DNA of 27,020 nucleotides. It comes from Ignavibacteriaceae bacterium (lineage in GTDB: Bacteria > Bacteroidota > Ignavibacteria > Ignavibacteriales > Ignavibacteriaceae). The stretch covers positions 1 to 27,020 of the forward strand of contig JANWIS010000123.1 of the NCBI GenBank assembly GCA_025449775.1, written 5' to 3'. The position numbers were made by a program, and so were the translations under genes. This document shows positions 16,455 through 23,956 of the stretch, piece after piece. Numbering within the stretch: position 1 is the stretch's first letter; the number at the start of each line of letters is the position of its first letter. The notes beneath the pieces are model-generated. The model had not been told where the DNA came from. It saw only the letters and a list, made by a program, of their open reading frames with translations, and made no database searches.

Positions 16455-18320
16455 CTATCTTTTGTTTTTTTGCTGATGTTTTGCCTGGTGTTCTGCTGCT
16501 TCCATAAGTTTTTGCATGAAACCTCTTTTCCTTTTTGATGGATCGATTGGTTCTAAAACAATATCCCCTTGCTGATGATTAATATAATACTGTTGTGCAA
16601 TGGAGAACACGTTGAACATAAAATAATAAAGGTTTAATCCCGAGGGAAAGGTCATGAAAAGAATTGTAAGCATAATCGGCATCATATAAACGAGTGCTTT
16701 TTGTTTTGGATCCTTTACCGTCATTTTCTGCTGGATGAAAGTTGTTATTCCCATAAGTAAAGCTAGTCCGCTAATTTCCTGCGTACCAAAAAGAGGAAGC
16801 TTAAATCCAAGATCGTAAATAACATCAGGAACAGAGAGATCATTTATCCAAAAAATAAATGGCTGCTGACGAAGTTCAATTGCTGCCTGAAATAATCCCC
16901 ACAGTGCAATAAAGATCGGCATCTGAAGAAGAAGCGGAAAACAGCCACCGGCCGGATTTATTCCATAGGTTTGATACAGTCTCATTGTTTCCTTGTTTAT
17001 TTTCTGAGGATCGTCTTTAAATTTTTCTTTCATCTCTGCGATCTTAGGTTGCAGAAGTTGCATCTTTTTCATTGATTGGTAGCTTTTACGCGTGAGCGGA
17101 TATACGATTATCTTAATGATTAATGAAAAAACTATAATTACAAATCCGAAATTTGGAATAAACAGATGTATGAAGTTAAAAAGCGGAAGCAGTAAATATT
17201 CAGCTATCGGACGAACAATAAATTTCAGACCAAAAAAACTTCCGAAGTCAACAAGGGCCGTCAGGTTTTCGTTGATTCCTTTGAGCCGATCATAATCAAC
17301 CGGACCAATATACAAACCAAGCGATTGGCTCTCTGATTCGGAATCACTAAATGGCAAAATTAATCGAACACTGTAAAGCTCTTTTCTTCCATAATTTTTA
17401 GTTGGGAATGTTTGTCCTTCAATATATGCGCCTTCAACACCGTTTGGATTTTCAGGAATGATAATAGTCGCAAAGTATTTGTTTCGTACTGCAAGCCAAT
17501 CAACCCTGCCGTTAAAATCATTGCTAATTCTTTCTCCGTCATCTGGTGCTTTTACATCAACTTTTTCATCTCCATAATAAATGTTTGCTGAAGAAAATGT
17601 TGCTTCATTAACAATATCTCTTTCAACAAACCGGATCCCCGTGCCCCAAACAACATGATATGTGTTATCTGCAATAGCTCCACTGAAACCCATCAGCTCT
17701 ATTTTAGTTTTAATTAAATATTTCCCGGCGCCGAATAAATATTTTTTAACTATCGTTTTTGAAGAATTAATCTTGCGTTTGAAGACTATCTCAACAGTAT
17801 CCTGTCCTGTAATAGTATGTTTGTCTTTCGGGGACGCTGTAAAGCTCAGGTCTGCTGTGTTGATTGCTTTTCCGTCGGTACTTATAAATGAAATGTCGTA
17901 CGAGTTTCCGACAGAATAATTTAAAAGCTGAACTGATGTTTTGTAAGGATTGCTACTCTCTTTAATTTCCGAAGAATACCAATTGTTAAATTTCTTAAGA
18001 TAAATTTTATGGAAGTTTCCTCCAAGTGTTGAGAGCTCATAAATTGCTACGTCGGTTTCTATCGTGATTATTCTTCCGGTGTCTTTTACTGTATTTGAAA
18101 AGTCTTCGTATAAATTCTTTTCTTTTCTTTCCGTATCCATCCCTGTCTTTCTACCCTCCTGTTCAACATTTCCCAAGGTATCAATCGTTCCATTTTGACC
18201 AACAAGAGTAGTGTCATGATCCACTCCGCGTTGATTGGTTTCCTCCGGAGTATTAATAAATAGCCAGGCAATAAGTATCGCGCCGATTAAAACAAATGCA
18301 ATAACTGTGTTTCTATCCAT
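16455..18320 (-). CDS. yidC: Membrane protein insertase YidC
   Basis: Inserts and folds inner-membrane proteins, alone or with SecYEG. At 621 aa it is the Gram-negative form: TM1 (about residues 6-22), a large periplasmic beta-domain (about 50-355) and the conserved five-helix core. The core has the hydrophilic-groove arginine in YPLTRKSYQSMKKM, the coiled-coil cytosolic loop (LLQPKIAEMKEKFKDDPQKINKETMRLYQTYGINPAGGC), PIFIALWGLF and the later FPSGLNLYYFMFN segment. The C-terminus is basic (KRKRGFMQKLMEAAEHQAKHQQKNKR), a ribosome-binding feature of some YidC proteins. It follows rnpA by 69 bp; the usual yidD gene between rnpA and yidC is absent because there is no room for it. Confidence 0.97.
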   Translation of the reverse strand: MDRNTVIAFVLIGAILIAWLFINTPEETNQRGVDHDTTLVGQNGTIDTLGNVEQEGRKTGMDTERKEKNLYEDFSNTVKDTGRIITIETDVAIYELSTLGGNFHKIYLKKFNNWYSSEIKESSNPYKTSVQLLNYSVGNSYDISFISTDGKAINTADLSFTASPKDKHTITGQDTVEIVFKRKINSSKTIVKKYLFGAGKYLIKTKIELMGFSGAIADNTYHVVWGTGIRFVERDIVNEATFSSANIYYGDEKVDVKAPDDGERISNDFNGRVDWLAVRNKYFATIIIPENPNGVEGAYIEGQTFPTKNYGRKELYSVRLILPFSDSESESQSLGLYIGPVDYDRLKGINENLTALVDFGSFFGLKFIVRPIAEYLLLPLFNFIHLFIPNFGFVIIVFSLIIKIIVYPLTRKSYQSMKKMQLLQPKIAEMKEKFKDDPQKINKETMRLYQTYGINPAGGCFPLLLQMPIFIALWGLFQAAIELRQQPFIFWINDLSVPDVIYDLGFKLPLFGTQEISGLALLMGITTFIQQKMTVKDPKQKALVYMMPIMLTILFMTFPSGLNLYYFMFNVFSIAQQYYINHQQGDIVLEPIDPSKRKRGFMQKLMEAAEHQAKHQQKNKR

Positions 18321-18389
18321 TTAACCTCAAAATATTTTTAAAATTTGTTTGCCTTAATTGAAAAGAGCGTATGGTGTGTCAATATTTTA

Positions 18390-18800
18390 TCACAACTTTA
18401 AATCACCTATTATCTGTTTCAGATGATTTAAAATGTCTTGAACAGATGGTTTAATATTTTTCAGGAAAATATATTTATGGCTCTGTTGTGTTATTTTATA
18501 AGATGAAAAAATTACTAACAGACTCGTTTTCTTGAATGAAACCAGTTCATTAAAAAACTCTTTCTCGGTTCGAACAGCCTCTTTTATTAATCTCTTGACT
18601 CTGTTTCGCCAAACCGCCCCGCCCGTTCTTGATGAAATACTGACGGCAACCATTATACCCGGCTTATTACGTTCTGTTGATAAATAATACCTTGCTTTAA
18701 TTATTTTGTCTGATGAATGTAATGTTTTGCCGTTCTTATAAACCTTTTCAAATAATTTATTCTCTTTAATTTTTTCACCGAACTTTTTAAACCAAAGAAT
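18390..18800 (-). CDS. rnpA: Ribonuclease P protein component, start codon unusual or frameshifted
   Basis: Protein subunit of RNase P, which helps the M1 RNA remove 5' leaders from pre-tRNA. The frame gives GEKIKENKLFEKVYKNGKT, ARYYLSTERNKPGIMVAVSIS and the RNR signature GGAVWRNRVKRLIKEAVR. All three are needed for the fold, so the internal ATG at 18653 (87 aa) would cut off the N-terminal third. Upstream in this frame there is no ATG, GTG or TTG before the TGA at 18804-18806. The only plausible initiation codon in frame is ATT (18798-18800), which has AGGA 9 nt before it. Alternatively an ATG at 18805-18807 (MSDSLV) would join the frame after a +1 shift at GGTTTAAAAAG, or one extra T was read there. 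rpmH ends just upstream and the pair is typical of oriC regions. Confidence 0.8.
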   Translation of the reverse strand: MLWFKKFGEKIKENKLFEKVYKNGKTLHSSDKIIKARYYLSTERNKPGIMVAVSISSRTGGAVWRNRVKRLIKEAVRTEKEFFNELVSFKKTSLLVIFSSYKITQQSHKYIFLKNIKPSVQDILNHLKQIIGDLKL

Positions 18801-18811
18801 CGCTCATATTC

Positions 18812-18955
18812 CTATTCATCACTGACTGTTAATTTTTTTCTTCCTTTCGATCTCCTGCGAGATAATACTTTTCTACCGTCCTTTGTTTTCATTCTTTCTC
18901 TGAAACCATGCTTGTTTTTTCTTTTTCTTTTGCTCGGTTGATATGTTCTTTTCAT
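18812..18955 (-). CDS. rpmH: 50S ribosomal protein L34
   Basis: A 47-aa basic ribosomal protein; the reading is MKRTYQPSKRKRKNKHGFRERM..., ending in KKLTVSDE. The opening KRTYQPS(K/N)RKRK...HGFR and the downstream RRRSKGRKKL are diagnostic for L34, which sits near the exit tunnel of the 50S subunit. It is the first minus-strand gene left of the origin and overlaps or nearly abuts rnpA (stop TAG at 18812-18814), the usual rpmH-rnpA pair. It is a gene that a minimum-length ORF filter would miss. Confidence 0.97.
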   Translation of the reverse strand: MKRTYQPSKRKRKNKHGFRERMKTKDGRKVLSRRRSKGRKKLTVSDE

Positions 18956-19129
18956 TTTTGCTCCATTTTCATTAAAAAAAGAGGACTAAAATAACCCCAA
19001 ACAGTATCTTTATCAAGGAATATATTCTTCTGTATGAATTGAATAACCATATAGAATTTTAAAAATAAAAATTAATTTGGCTGAAATACTTTTATATGTT
19101 ATTTTTTGTTAGCATACGACTCATGTTTA

Positions 19130-19152
19130 GATGTTGATAACTTGTGTGCTCA
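19130..19152. repeat. Direct repeat copy 1 around an extended DnaA box
   Basis: This 23-bp stretch matches the one at 19282-19304 at 20 of 23 positions. The core is TGTTRATAASTTGTGTG followed by YTCA. It contains a DnaA-box-like site (TTATCAACA on the minus strand, 19132-19140). The conservation extends beyond the 9-bp box into the following TTGTGTG. Confidence 0.7.
19132..19140 (-). promoter_or_regulatory. DnaA box, one mismatch (TTATCAACA)
   Basis: Differs from the TTATCCACA consensus at one position. It is in the same orientation as the perfect box next to dnaA. Confidence 0.55.
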
Positions 19153-19155
19153 CAC
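19144..19155. repeat. Palindrome GTGTG-CT-CACAC
   Basis: Two 5-bp inverted arms around a 2-bp centre, partly inside repeat copy 1 and 4 bp from the larger palindrome at 19160. It could be an operator for a dimeric regulator or part of origin architecture. Confidence 0.5.
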
Positions 19156-19159
19156 CCCC

Positions 19160-19176
19160 TGTGAAAACGTTTCACA
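19160..19176. promoter_or_regulatory. Palindromic operator-like site TGTGAAA-ACG-TTTCACA
   Basis: Perfect 7-bp inverted arms around ACG. It resembles operators of LacI/CcpA-type or Crp/Fnr-type regulators in general layout (central CG, TGTGA/TCACA arms with 7 bp between, where CRP normally has 6). It lies 208 bp upstream of dnaA and 205 bp upstream of rpmH. The binding protein is unknown. Confidence 0.45.
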
Positions 19177-19281
19177 TTCGACTGTTTTAGGCTATGCTCC
19201 TAAATATTTAGTGTTGTGTGCAAAGTTTTATTTAAAACTTCTGTTACTCGTTTTACTTAAATGAATTAGCTCCTATTATTT

Positions 19282-19304
19282 GATGTTAATAAGTTGTGTG
19301 TTCA
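19282..19304. repeat. Direct repeat copy 2 around an extended DnaA box
   Basis: Second copy of the repeat at 19130-19152; the starts of the two copies are 152 bp apart. Both have the TTGTGTG extension after the box-like TGTTAATAA. Confidence 0.7.
19284..19292 (-). promoter_or_regulatory. DnaA-box-like site, two mismatches (TTATTAACA)
   Basis: It differs from TTATCCACA at two positions, so on its own it is a weak call. Its place at the matching position of repeat copy 2 supports it. Confidence 0.4.
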
Positions 19305-19369
19305 TTAACAATGGCTTAATTACAATATAATTATCTTCTTATAAATTTATGAGATAACTGATCTTAACC

Positions 19370-19378
19370 TGTGGATAA
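19370..19378 (-). promoter_or_regulatory. Perfect DnaA box (TTATCCACA) next to the dnaA start
   Basis: The plus strand reads TGTGGATAA, the exact complement of the consensus. It ends 5 bp before the dnaA ATG, and its GGA could also serve as the ribosome binding site. This suggests autoregulation by DnaA or a high-affinity anchor site of oriC. Confidence 0.85.
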
Positions 19379-19383
19379 GTTTA

Positions 19384-20781
19384 ATGCAAGAATTTGAAAC
19401 TACTGAAAAGATTTTACATTTAGACCCCATTTTGACCTGGAAATCTTGTCTTATCAAGATTAAGGAAAATGTTTCGATGATGACCTATAATACCTGGTTT
19501 CTTCCTATTAAACCGATTGGCTTAGAAAGTTTAACTCTCAAAGTTCAAATCCCGAGTAGATTTTTTTGGGAATGGATTGATGAACATTTCAATTCACTTA
19601 TAACAAGGGTTTTAATTGATGTTCTTGGTAAGGATGCAAGGTTGACTTATATAATAGCAGAAGAAAAAACAATCGAAGATAATAATAATCATAAAGGCAA
19701 GGTCCTTCAGGTTGCTTCTGCTGAAAAACCAAAGACTAAACCTAATTTTGAATCTAATCTTAGTACAAAATATACTTTTGATAATTTTATAAAGGGTGAA
19801 GGAAATCAGCTAGCTCGTGCTGCTGCTGGTGCAATAAGTGATAATCCGGGTGGAACTTCATTCAACCCCCTTTTTCTTTATGGGGGTGTAGGGTTGGGTA
19901 AAACTCATCTCATTCAGGCTATTGGGAACCAGATAGCTAAAAATTTTTCTGATAAAAAAATAATTTATTTGTCTTCTGATATTTTTACAGTTGAATTTGT
20001 TGAAGCAATTCAATCTAACAGAGTAAATGAATTTTCAAGTTTTTACAGAAGTATGGATGTTCTAATAATTGATGATATCCAATTTCTCATCGGCAAGGAA
20101 AAAACACAGGACCTTTTTTTTCATATCTTTAACACACTTCATCAAACAAGAAAACAAATTATTCTATCAAGCGACAAGCCTCCAAAAGATTTAAAGGGTC
20201 TTGATGAAAGATTGATCTCAAGATTTCAATGGGGGCTTACTGCTGATATTCAACCACCAGAATTAGAAACACGCATTGCGATTCTGAAACGAAAGTCAGA
20301 ATCTTACGGAATGCAGGTGTCTAACGAAATAATTGAATATATAGCTACCTATATAACTTCAAATATCCGTGAGCTCGAGGGTTGCCTTATCAAATTACTG
20401 GCAAACGCTTCTTTAAGTTCAAAAGAAATTTCTTTTGAGCTGGTGAAAAAAACCGTAAAGGAAATTGCAACGGACAGGAAAACAGCCAATATAACTATTG
20501 ATACTATCACAAAACTTGTGTGTGAGTACCTAGGTGTCGCAGAAAATAAAATTCGAGATAAAACCAGGAAGAAAGAGATTGTGTTTGCACGACAGATTGC
20601 AATGTATCTTTCAAAAGAACTAACACATTCCTCGCTTAAAACTATCGGACTTCATTTTGGAGGCAGAGACCATTCTACAGTTATACATGCATGCAACTCT
20701 ATTGATGAATTCAAAACCAAAGATGTGCCCTTCAATAATCTAATCGATGAACTAAGAAGCAAAGTAGAATTTTCTTTTTAA
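19384..20781 (+). CDS. dnaA: Chromosomal replication initiator DnaA
   Basis: AAA+ protein that binds DnaA boxes, melts oriC and helps load the helicase. The 465-aa length is normal. Domain I spans about residues 14-90 (W19, YNTWFLPI), then a short variable linker (about 91-125). The AAA+ core follows: YTFDNFIKGEGNQLARAAA, Walker A GGVGLGKT (167-174), Walker B VLIIDD (226-231), LISRFQWGL as sensor region and an arginine-containing ETRIAILKRK segment. The C-terminal domain IV has the box-binding signature GLHFGGRDHSTVIHA. The ATG at 19384 follows the perfect DnaA box. Unlike most neighbours, a putative lipoprotein gene separates it from dnaN. Confidence 0.98.
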   Translation: MQEFETTEKILHLDPILTWKSCLIKIKENVSMMTYNTWFLPIKPIGLESLTLKVQIPSRFFWEWIDEHFNSLITRVLIDVLGKDARLTYIIAEEKTIEDNNNHKGKVLQVASAEKPKTKPNFESNLSTKYTFDNFIKGEGNQLARAAAGAISDNPGGTSFNPLFLYGGVGLGKTHLIQAIGNQIAKNFSDKKIIYLSSDIFTVEFVEAIQSNRVNEFSSFYRSMDVLIIDDIQFLIGKEKTQDLFFHIFNTLHQTRKQIILSSDKPPKDLKGLDERLISRFQWGLTADIQPPELETRIAILKRKSESYGMQVSNEIIEYIATYITSNIRELEGCLIKLLANASLSSKEISFELVKKTVKEIATDRKTANITIDTITKLVCEYLGVAENKIRDKTRKKEIVFARQIAMYLSKELTHSSLKTIGLHFGGRDHSTVIHACNSIDEFKTKDVPFNNLIDELRSKVEFSF

Positions 20782-20797
20782 TTTTTTTTCCAGTAAT

Positions 20798-20826
20798 AAA
20801 AATCTATCCTTGATTTTTTATTTTTA
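20798..20826 (+). terminator. Possible weak intrinsic terminator after dnaA
   Basis: A 7-bp arm AAAAATC (20798-20804) pairs with GATTTTT (20812-20818) across a 7-nt loop, followed by TATTTTT. Only one GC pair is present, so it is a weak candidate. Confidence 0.35.
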
Positions 20827-20863
20827 ACCTTGTTGAAAACTTGTGATGCTGATTGTGGTGGAA

Positions 20864-20872
20864 TGTGTATAA
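20864..20872 (-). promoter_or_regulatory. DnaA box, one mismatch (TTATACACA)
   Basis: TGTGTATAA on the plus strand, one change from the consensus, in the same orientation as all boxes upstream of dnaA and followed by GTGAG rather than TTGTG. Confidence 0.6.
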
Positions 20873-21177
20873 GTGAGATTGTTAAACACTAATTAATTTA
20901 AGCCCGCGTTATTAAGATTTAACTAACATATTATCTTACTATTGTATTTCGCTAAGTTATTTTTATAAATGAGATTAAACCAATAATGAACATCTTAACA
21001 CTGTAATTATTACTATTACTTAAGTAAAATTATACTTAATACAATAAATAGTTGTCTTGATAACTTAAATTAAACTGTAAAAGCACAAAATTTTTATTGA
21101 TTTATTGCATTTTTTGGTCTATTTTTTGTTTAATTGGAAATCTAAAAGAATCATTTTAAATAAAAATGAGTAGAGAT

Positions 21178-21582
21178 ATGAAGAAAATATTTATTTATTT
21201 CTCAATAATATTGTCATCTGCTATTCTTATGAATTGTGCGGAGGATGGAGCTGCCATAATAAAAATCAGTAATATGGCATCACATGCAATAGTCATTAGT
21301 TTCAGAGGCGAAATAATAAATGTAGCTAGTGGAGAAACTGCAGAACTGACTGATCTGGAGAAAGGAGAATTTGAATATGAAACCGCATATGAAGTCCCTG
21401 CAAATGCTACATCTGCAGCAGCAGAAGGTGAAATGGCTGGAACATTTGTGATAAATGCAGGCACAAAAATTAATGTTGTATACACAAGTACTTTTTTAGA
21501 TGGTGGTTATACAATTTATGCAAGCGTAACTACCTCTGATGATCTAACTCCGGACGAAGATCTAAATCCAATAGGACCATAG
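21178..21582 (+). CDS. Small putative lipoprotein, unknown function, between dnaA and dnaN
   Basis: The mature form would be about 115 aa. I chose the second ATG (21178, MKKIFIYFSII...); the first, at 21166, adds only MSRD and lacks a ribosome binding site, while GAGA precedes the second. The sequence KKIFIYFSIILSSAILMNC is a lipoprotein-type signal, although Asn before the cysteine is not the usual Gly/Ala/Ser. The rest is a compact beta-rich domain (IIKISNMASHAIVISFRGEIINVASGETAELTDLEKGEF...) rich in small residues, with an acidic C-terminal tail DLTPDEDLNP. I recognise no family; the layout recalls small periplasmic beta-sandwich lipoproteins. It splits the usual dnaA-dnaN pair. Confidence 0.75.
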   Translation: MKKIFIYFSIILSSAILMNCAEDGAAIIKISNMASHAIVISFRGEIINVASGETAELTDLEKGEFEYETAYEVPANATSAAAEGEMAGTFVINAGTKINVVYTSTFLDGGYTIYASVTTSDDLTPDEDLNPIGP

Positions 21583-21732
21583 ACAAGTATATTTAGAACT
21601 ATCAAAAAAAAATAAAATTCCGGGTGAGGGCTCGCGTAGTTTTACCTTCCTAACTTAAATGTTTATCCGTTAAATCATTGTTATTGCAATCGCTTTTTTG
21701 TATTTTTCTGTGCTTTAATTGGAGAGAAATAC

Positions 21733-22845
21733 ATGGAATTCAAAGTAAACAGTAAAGTACTAGAAAAGCTTCTATCTAAAATAATTCCAGCCGTTCCAAA
21801 CAGAACACCAATGCCCATCCTGGAGAATTTTCTTACTGAAATTAAGGGGGGCATTTTAACAGTTTGTGCTACCGATCTTGAAATATCTTTGAAATCTTCT
21901 CTCAATGTAACCTCATCTGGTGATAACCTCCGTATTGTTATACCGGCAAGACTACTTTATGAAATTGTAAGATCAATGGATGACACACTAATTACGTTCG
22001 GTATAGATGGCAATTCAAAATTGAAACTTACGACCGAAAAGGGCGTTTATAATATTAGCTACTCCCCTGCAAATGAATTTCCTGACATACCAACCGTATC
22101 TAAGAGCAAAGAAATTTCAATTAATGGAAAAGATTTAAAGAAAGCAATTGATCAAACATCCTTTGCAATGAGCAAGGAAGATATGAGACCAGCAATGACA
22201 GGAACCTTGCTTGAATTCACAACAGAGGGTCTAAGATTTATCACGACAGACGGTCATCGGCTAGTACGTTTTATCTACAGAAATATTAAAGCTTCTGCAG
22301 AAGAACAATATATTTTACCGGAAAGGGCAATTTCTGTTCTCGCAAAACTTTTAGGTGAAACAGATATCAAAATATATCTCGGCAAATCACACATTTCATT
22401 TATTATTGGCGAAGTTGATTTTAGCACTAGGTTGATAGCAGAAAAATATCCGGCATACGGAAGCGTTATACCCCTTGAGAACGAGAATATTTTAAAAGTA
22501 AAAAGACACGATTTACTTGCGACAGTAAGGAGAATGATGTTATTTTCTTCATCCAACTCAAAGCAGGTAAAATTTTCAATTGCAAAAAATGGAATTACAA
22601 TTTCTGCAGAGGATATTGATCTTGGCTCCAATGCTCTTGAGAAAATAGTATGCGAATATGACGGCGATAAAATGGACATCGGATTTAACACACAATATGT
22701 AAGTGATGTTTTAACTCATGTGGACGACGAGGAAGTATTATTCAAACTTCATTCCCCAACCAAAGCATGCATAATAGAGCCAGGGAAAAAAAATGATGGA
22801 GAAGATCTTATGCTTCTTCTGATGCCCGTACGTTTAAATACTTAA
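21733..22845 (+). CDS. dnaN: DNA polymerase III beta subunit (sliding clamp)
   Basis: Ring-shaped dimer that tethers polymerase III and other partners to DNA. The 370-aa protein has three clamp folds: MEFKVNSKVLEKLLSKIIPAVPNRTPMPILENFL opens the first, the second contains FAMSKEDMRPAMTGTLLEF and TDGHRLVRFIYR, and the third ends with the family C-terminus LMLLLMPVRLN (usual MPMRL). GGAGAG stands before the ATG. It starts a tight operon dnaN-recF-dciA-gyrB-gyrA, with one base between dnaN and recF. Confidence 0.98.
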   Translation: MEFKVNSKVLEKLLSKIIPAVPNRTPMPILENFLTEIKGGILTVCATDLEISLKSSLNVTSSGDNLRIVIPARLLYEIVRSMDDTLITFGIDGNSKLKLTTEKGVYNISYSPANEFPDIPTVSKSKEISINGKDLKKAIDQTSFAMSKEDMRPAMTGTLLEFTTEGLRFITTDGHRLVRFIYRNIKASAEEQYILPERAISVLAKLLGETDIKIYLGKSHISFIIGEVDFSTRLIAEKYPAYGSVIPLENENILKVKRHDLLATVRRMMLFSSSNSKQVKFSIAKNGITISAEDIDLGSNALEKIVCEYDGDKMDIGFNTQYVSDVLTHVDDEEVLFKLHSPTKACIIEPGKKNDGEDLMLLLMPVRLNT

Positions 22846-22846
22846 A

Positions 22847-23956
22847 ATGATTCTATCCTTAATAGGCCTGAAAAATATTAGAATACATTCAAACACACAT
22901 ATAAACTTCGCTAATAATTTGAACTACATTGTAGGTGGAAACGGGGTCGGCAAAACAACAATTCTTGAAGCCATATATTATCTTTGCACAACCAAAAGCT
23001 GCAGTACCTCTATCGACGCAGAAGCCGTGAGTTTTGGAAAAGACAGTTTTGAAATAACGGGAAGATTGTCCGGCCTAACCAACGACAGTGTTCGGTTAAA
23101 ATATTCTGTTGTTGAAAACAAAAAAACTTACTTGTTGAATAACAAAAACGCATCAAAATTTTCAGATGTGATTGGAAAATTTCCAGTAGTTATTCTCTCC
23201 CCGGCAGATCATTCTATTACCCAGGGATACTCATCCGAAAGACGCAAATTCGTTGACTCGGTTATTTCGCAGGCCAGCAGAACATATCTGAAGTTGTTAT
23301 TAGAATACAATAAAATTATTAAGCAAAGATTGTCTTTGCTAATTAGATTGAGGGATTCATATCAGAACACGGACGAATTAAAAGCGTGGAATGAAAAGTT
23401 GATTCAAACTGGAACTGAGTTGATTAAGCATCGGATAGCCTTTGTTAAGGAGTTTGATACGTATATAAAAGAATCGTATTCACGCATACTGAATGAAAAA
23501 GAAATTCCATCAATCGGCTACAACTACTTAGAAGGCAAGTCCGGAGAAAACATAGAAAAAGTTTTTGCACAGTTGCTTGAAGAAAAAAAACAAGAGGAAT
23601 TGATTCGAATAAAAAACCTCGTTGGTCCGCACAAAGACGATTTTATTTTTGATATAAATGAAATAAGTCTTAAAAACTTTGGTTCACAAGGCCAGCATAA
23701 AACATTTCAAGCGATCCTTAAGTTTGCAGAATTTTTTTACTTGAATGATAAAACTGGAAACAAACCGATATTTCTTTTGGATGATGTGTTCGGAGAACTC
23801 GATGCTGAACGAGCATCAGCAATCAGCGATTATCTGGGAACAGTTGGGCAAGCGTTTATTACTTTAACTGACTTTGGAAATTTTTCATTTTTAAAATCCG
23901 GGTCTTCAGATAAAATTATTAAGCTTATAAACAAAGGCGAAATAGTTTATGCGTAG
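22847..23956 (+). CDS. recF: DNA replication and repair protein RecF
   Basis: SMC-like ATPase that loads RecA at gaps with RecO and RecR. The 369 aa include Walker A GGNGVGKTT (30-38), the ABC-type signature SQGQHKTF and Walker B IFLLDD followed by VFGELDAERA (Asp312, Asp313, Glu317). The start MILSLIGLKNIRIH is the conserved RecF N-terminus, one base after the dnaN stop, so translation is probably coupled. It overlaps the next gene by 8 bp. Confidence 0.97.
   Translation: MILSLIGLKNIRIHSNTHINFANNLNYIVGGNGVGKTTILEAIYYLCTTKSCSTSIDAEAVSFGKDSFEITGRLSGLTNDSVRLKYSVVENKKTYLLNNKNASKFSDVIGKFPVVILSPADHSITQGYSSERRKFVDSVISQASRTYLKLLLEYNKIIKQRLSLLIRLRDSYQNTDELKAWNEKLIQTGTELIKHRIAFVKEFDTYIKESYSRILNEKEIPSIGYNYLEGKSGENIEKVFAQLLEEKKQEELIRIKNLVGPHKDDFIFDINEISLKNFGSQGQHKTFQAILKFAEFFYLNDKTGNKPIFLLDDVFGELDAERASAISDYLGTVGQAFITLTDFGNFSFLKSGSSDKIIKLINKGEIVYA

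Larger units (their letters stand above)
18956..19383. other. Candidate oriC/dnaA regulatory region, rpmH-dnaA gap
   Basis: A 428-bp AT-rich non-coding region between divergent rpmH and dnaA. It holds three DnaA-box-like sites in one orientation (19132-19140, 19284-19292, 19370-19378), a long direct repeat (19130-19152 and 19282-19304) and two palindromes (19144-19155, 19160-19176). Gene divergence and the flanking rpmH-rnpA-yidC and dnaA-dnaN-recF arrangement are classic for bacterial origins. No small gene or RNA is seen. That replication starts here is an inference. Confidence 0.75.
20782..21165. other. Very AT-rich gap downstream of dnaA with further DnaA-box-like sites; possible origin unwinding region
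   Basis: A 384-bp non-coding gap. It contains TGTTGAAAACTTGTG (20831-20845, 14 of 15 to repeat copy 1), TTATACACA on the minus strand (20864-20872) and a weaker TCTTGATAACTT (21055-21066). From about 20881 to 21165 it is almost entirely A and T. This fits a DNA-unwinding element beside dnaA, as in many bacteria where oriC is split around the gene. A trinucleotide-like stretch, AGTAATAGTAAT on the minus strand near 21003-21020, vaguely resembles DnaA-trio elements. No gene is visible. Confidence 0.6.

Noticed and set aside
18321..18389. yidD between rnpA and yidC
   Set aside because: The gap is only 69 bp, too short for yidD; no matching frame was seen.
18390..18653. 87-aa rnpA starting at the internal ATG
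   Set aside because: This start removes the conserved N-terminal third of RnpA that is clearly encoded upstream in the same frame.
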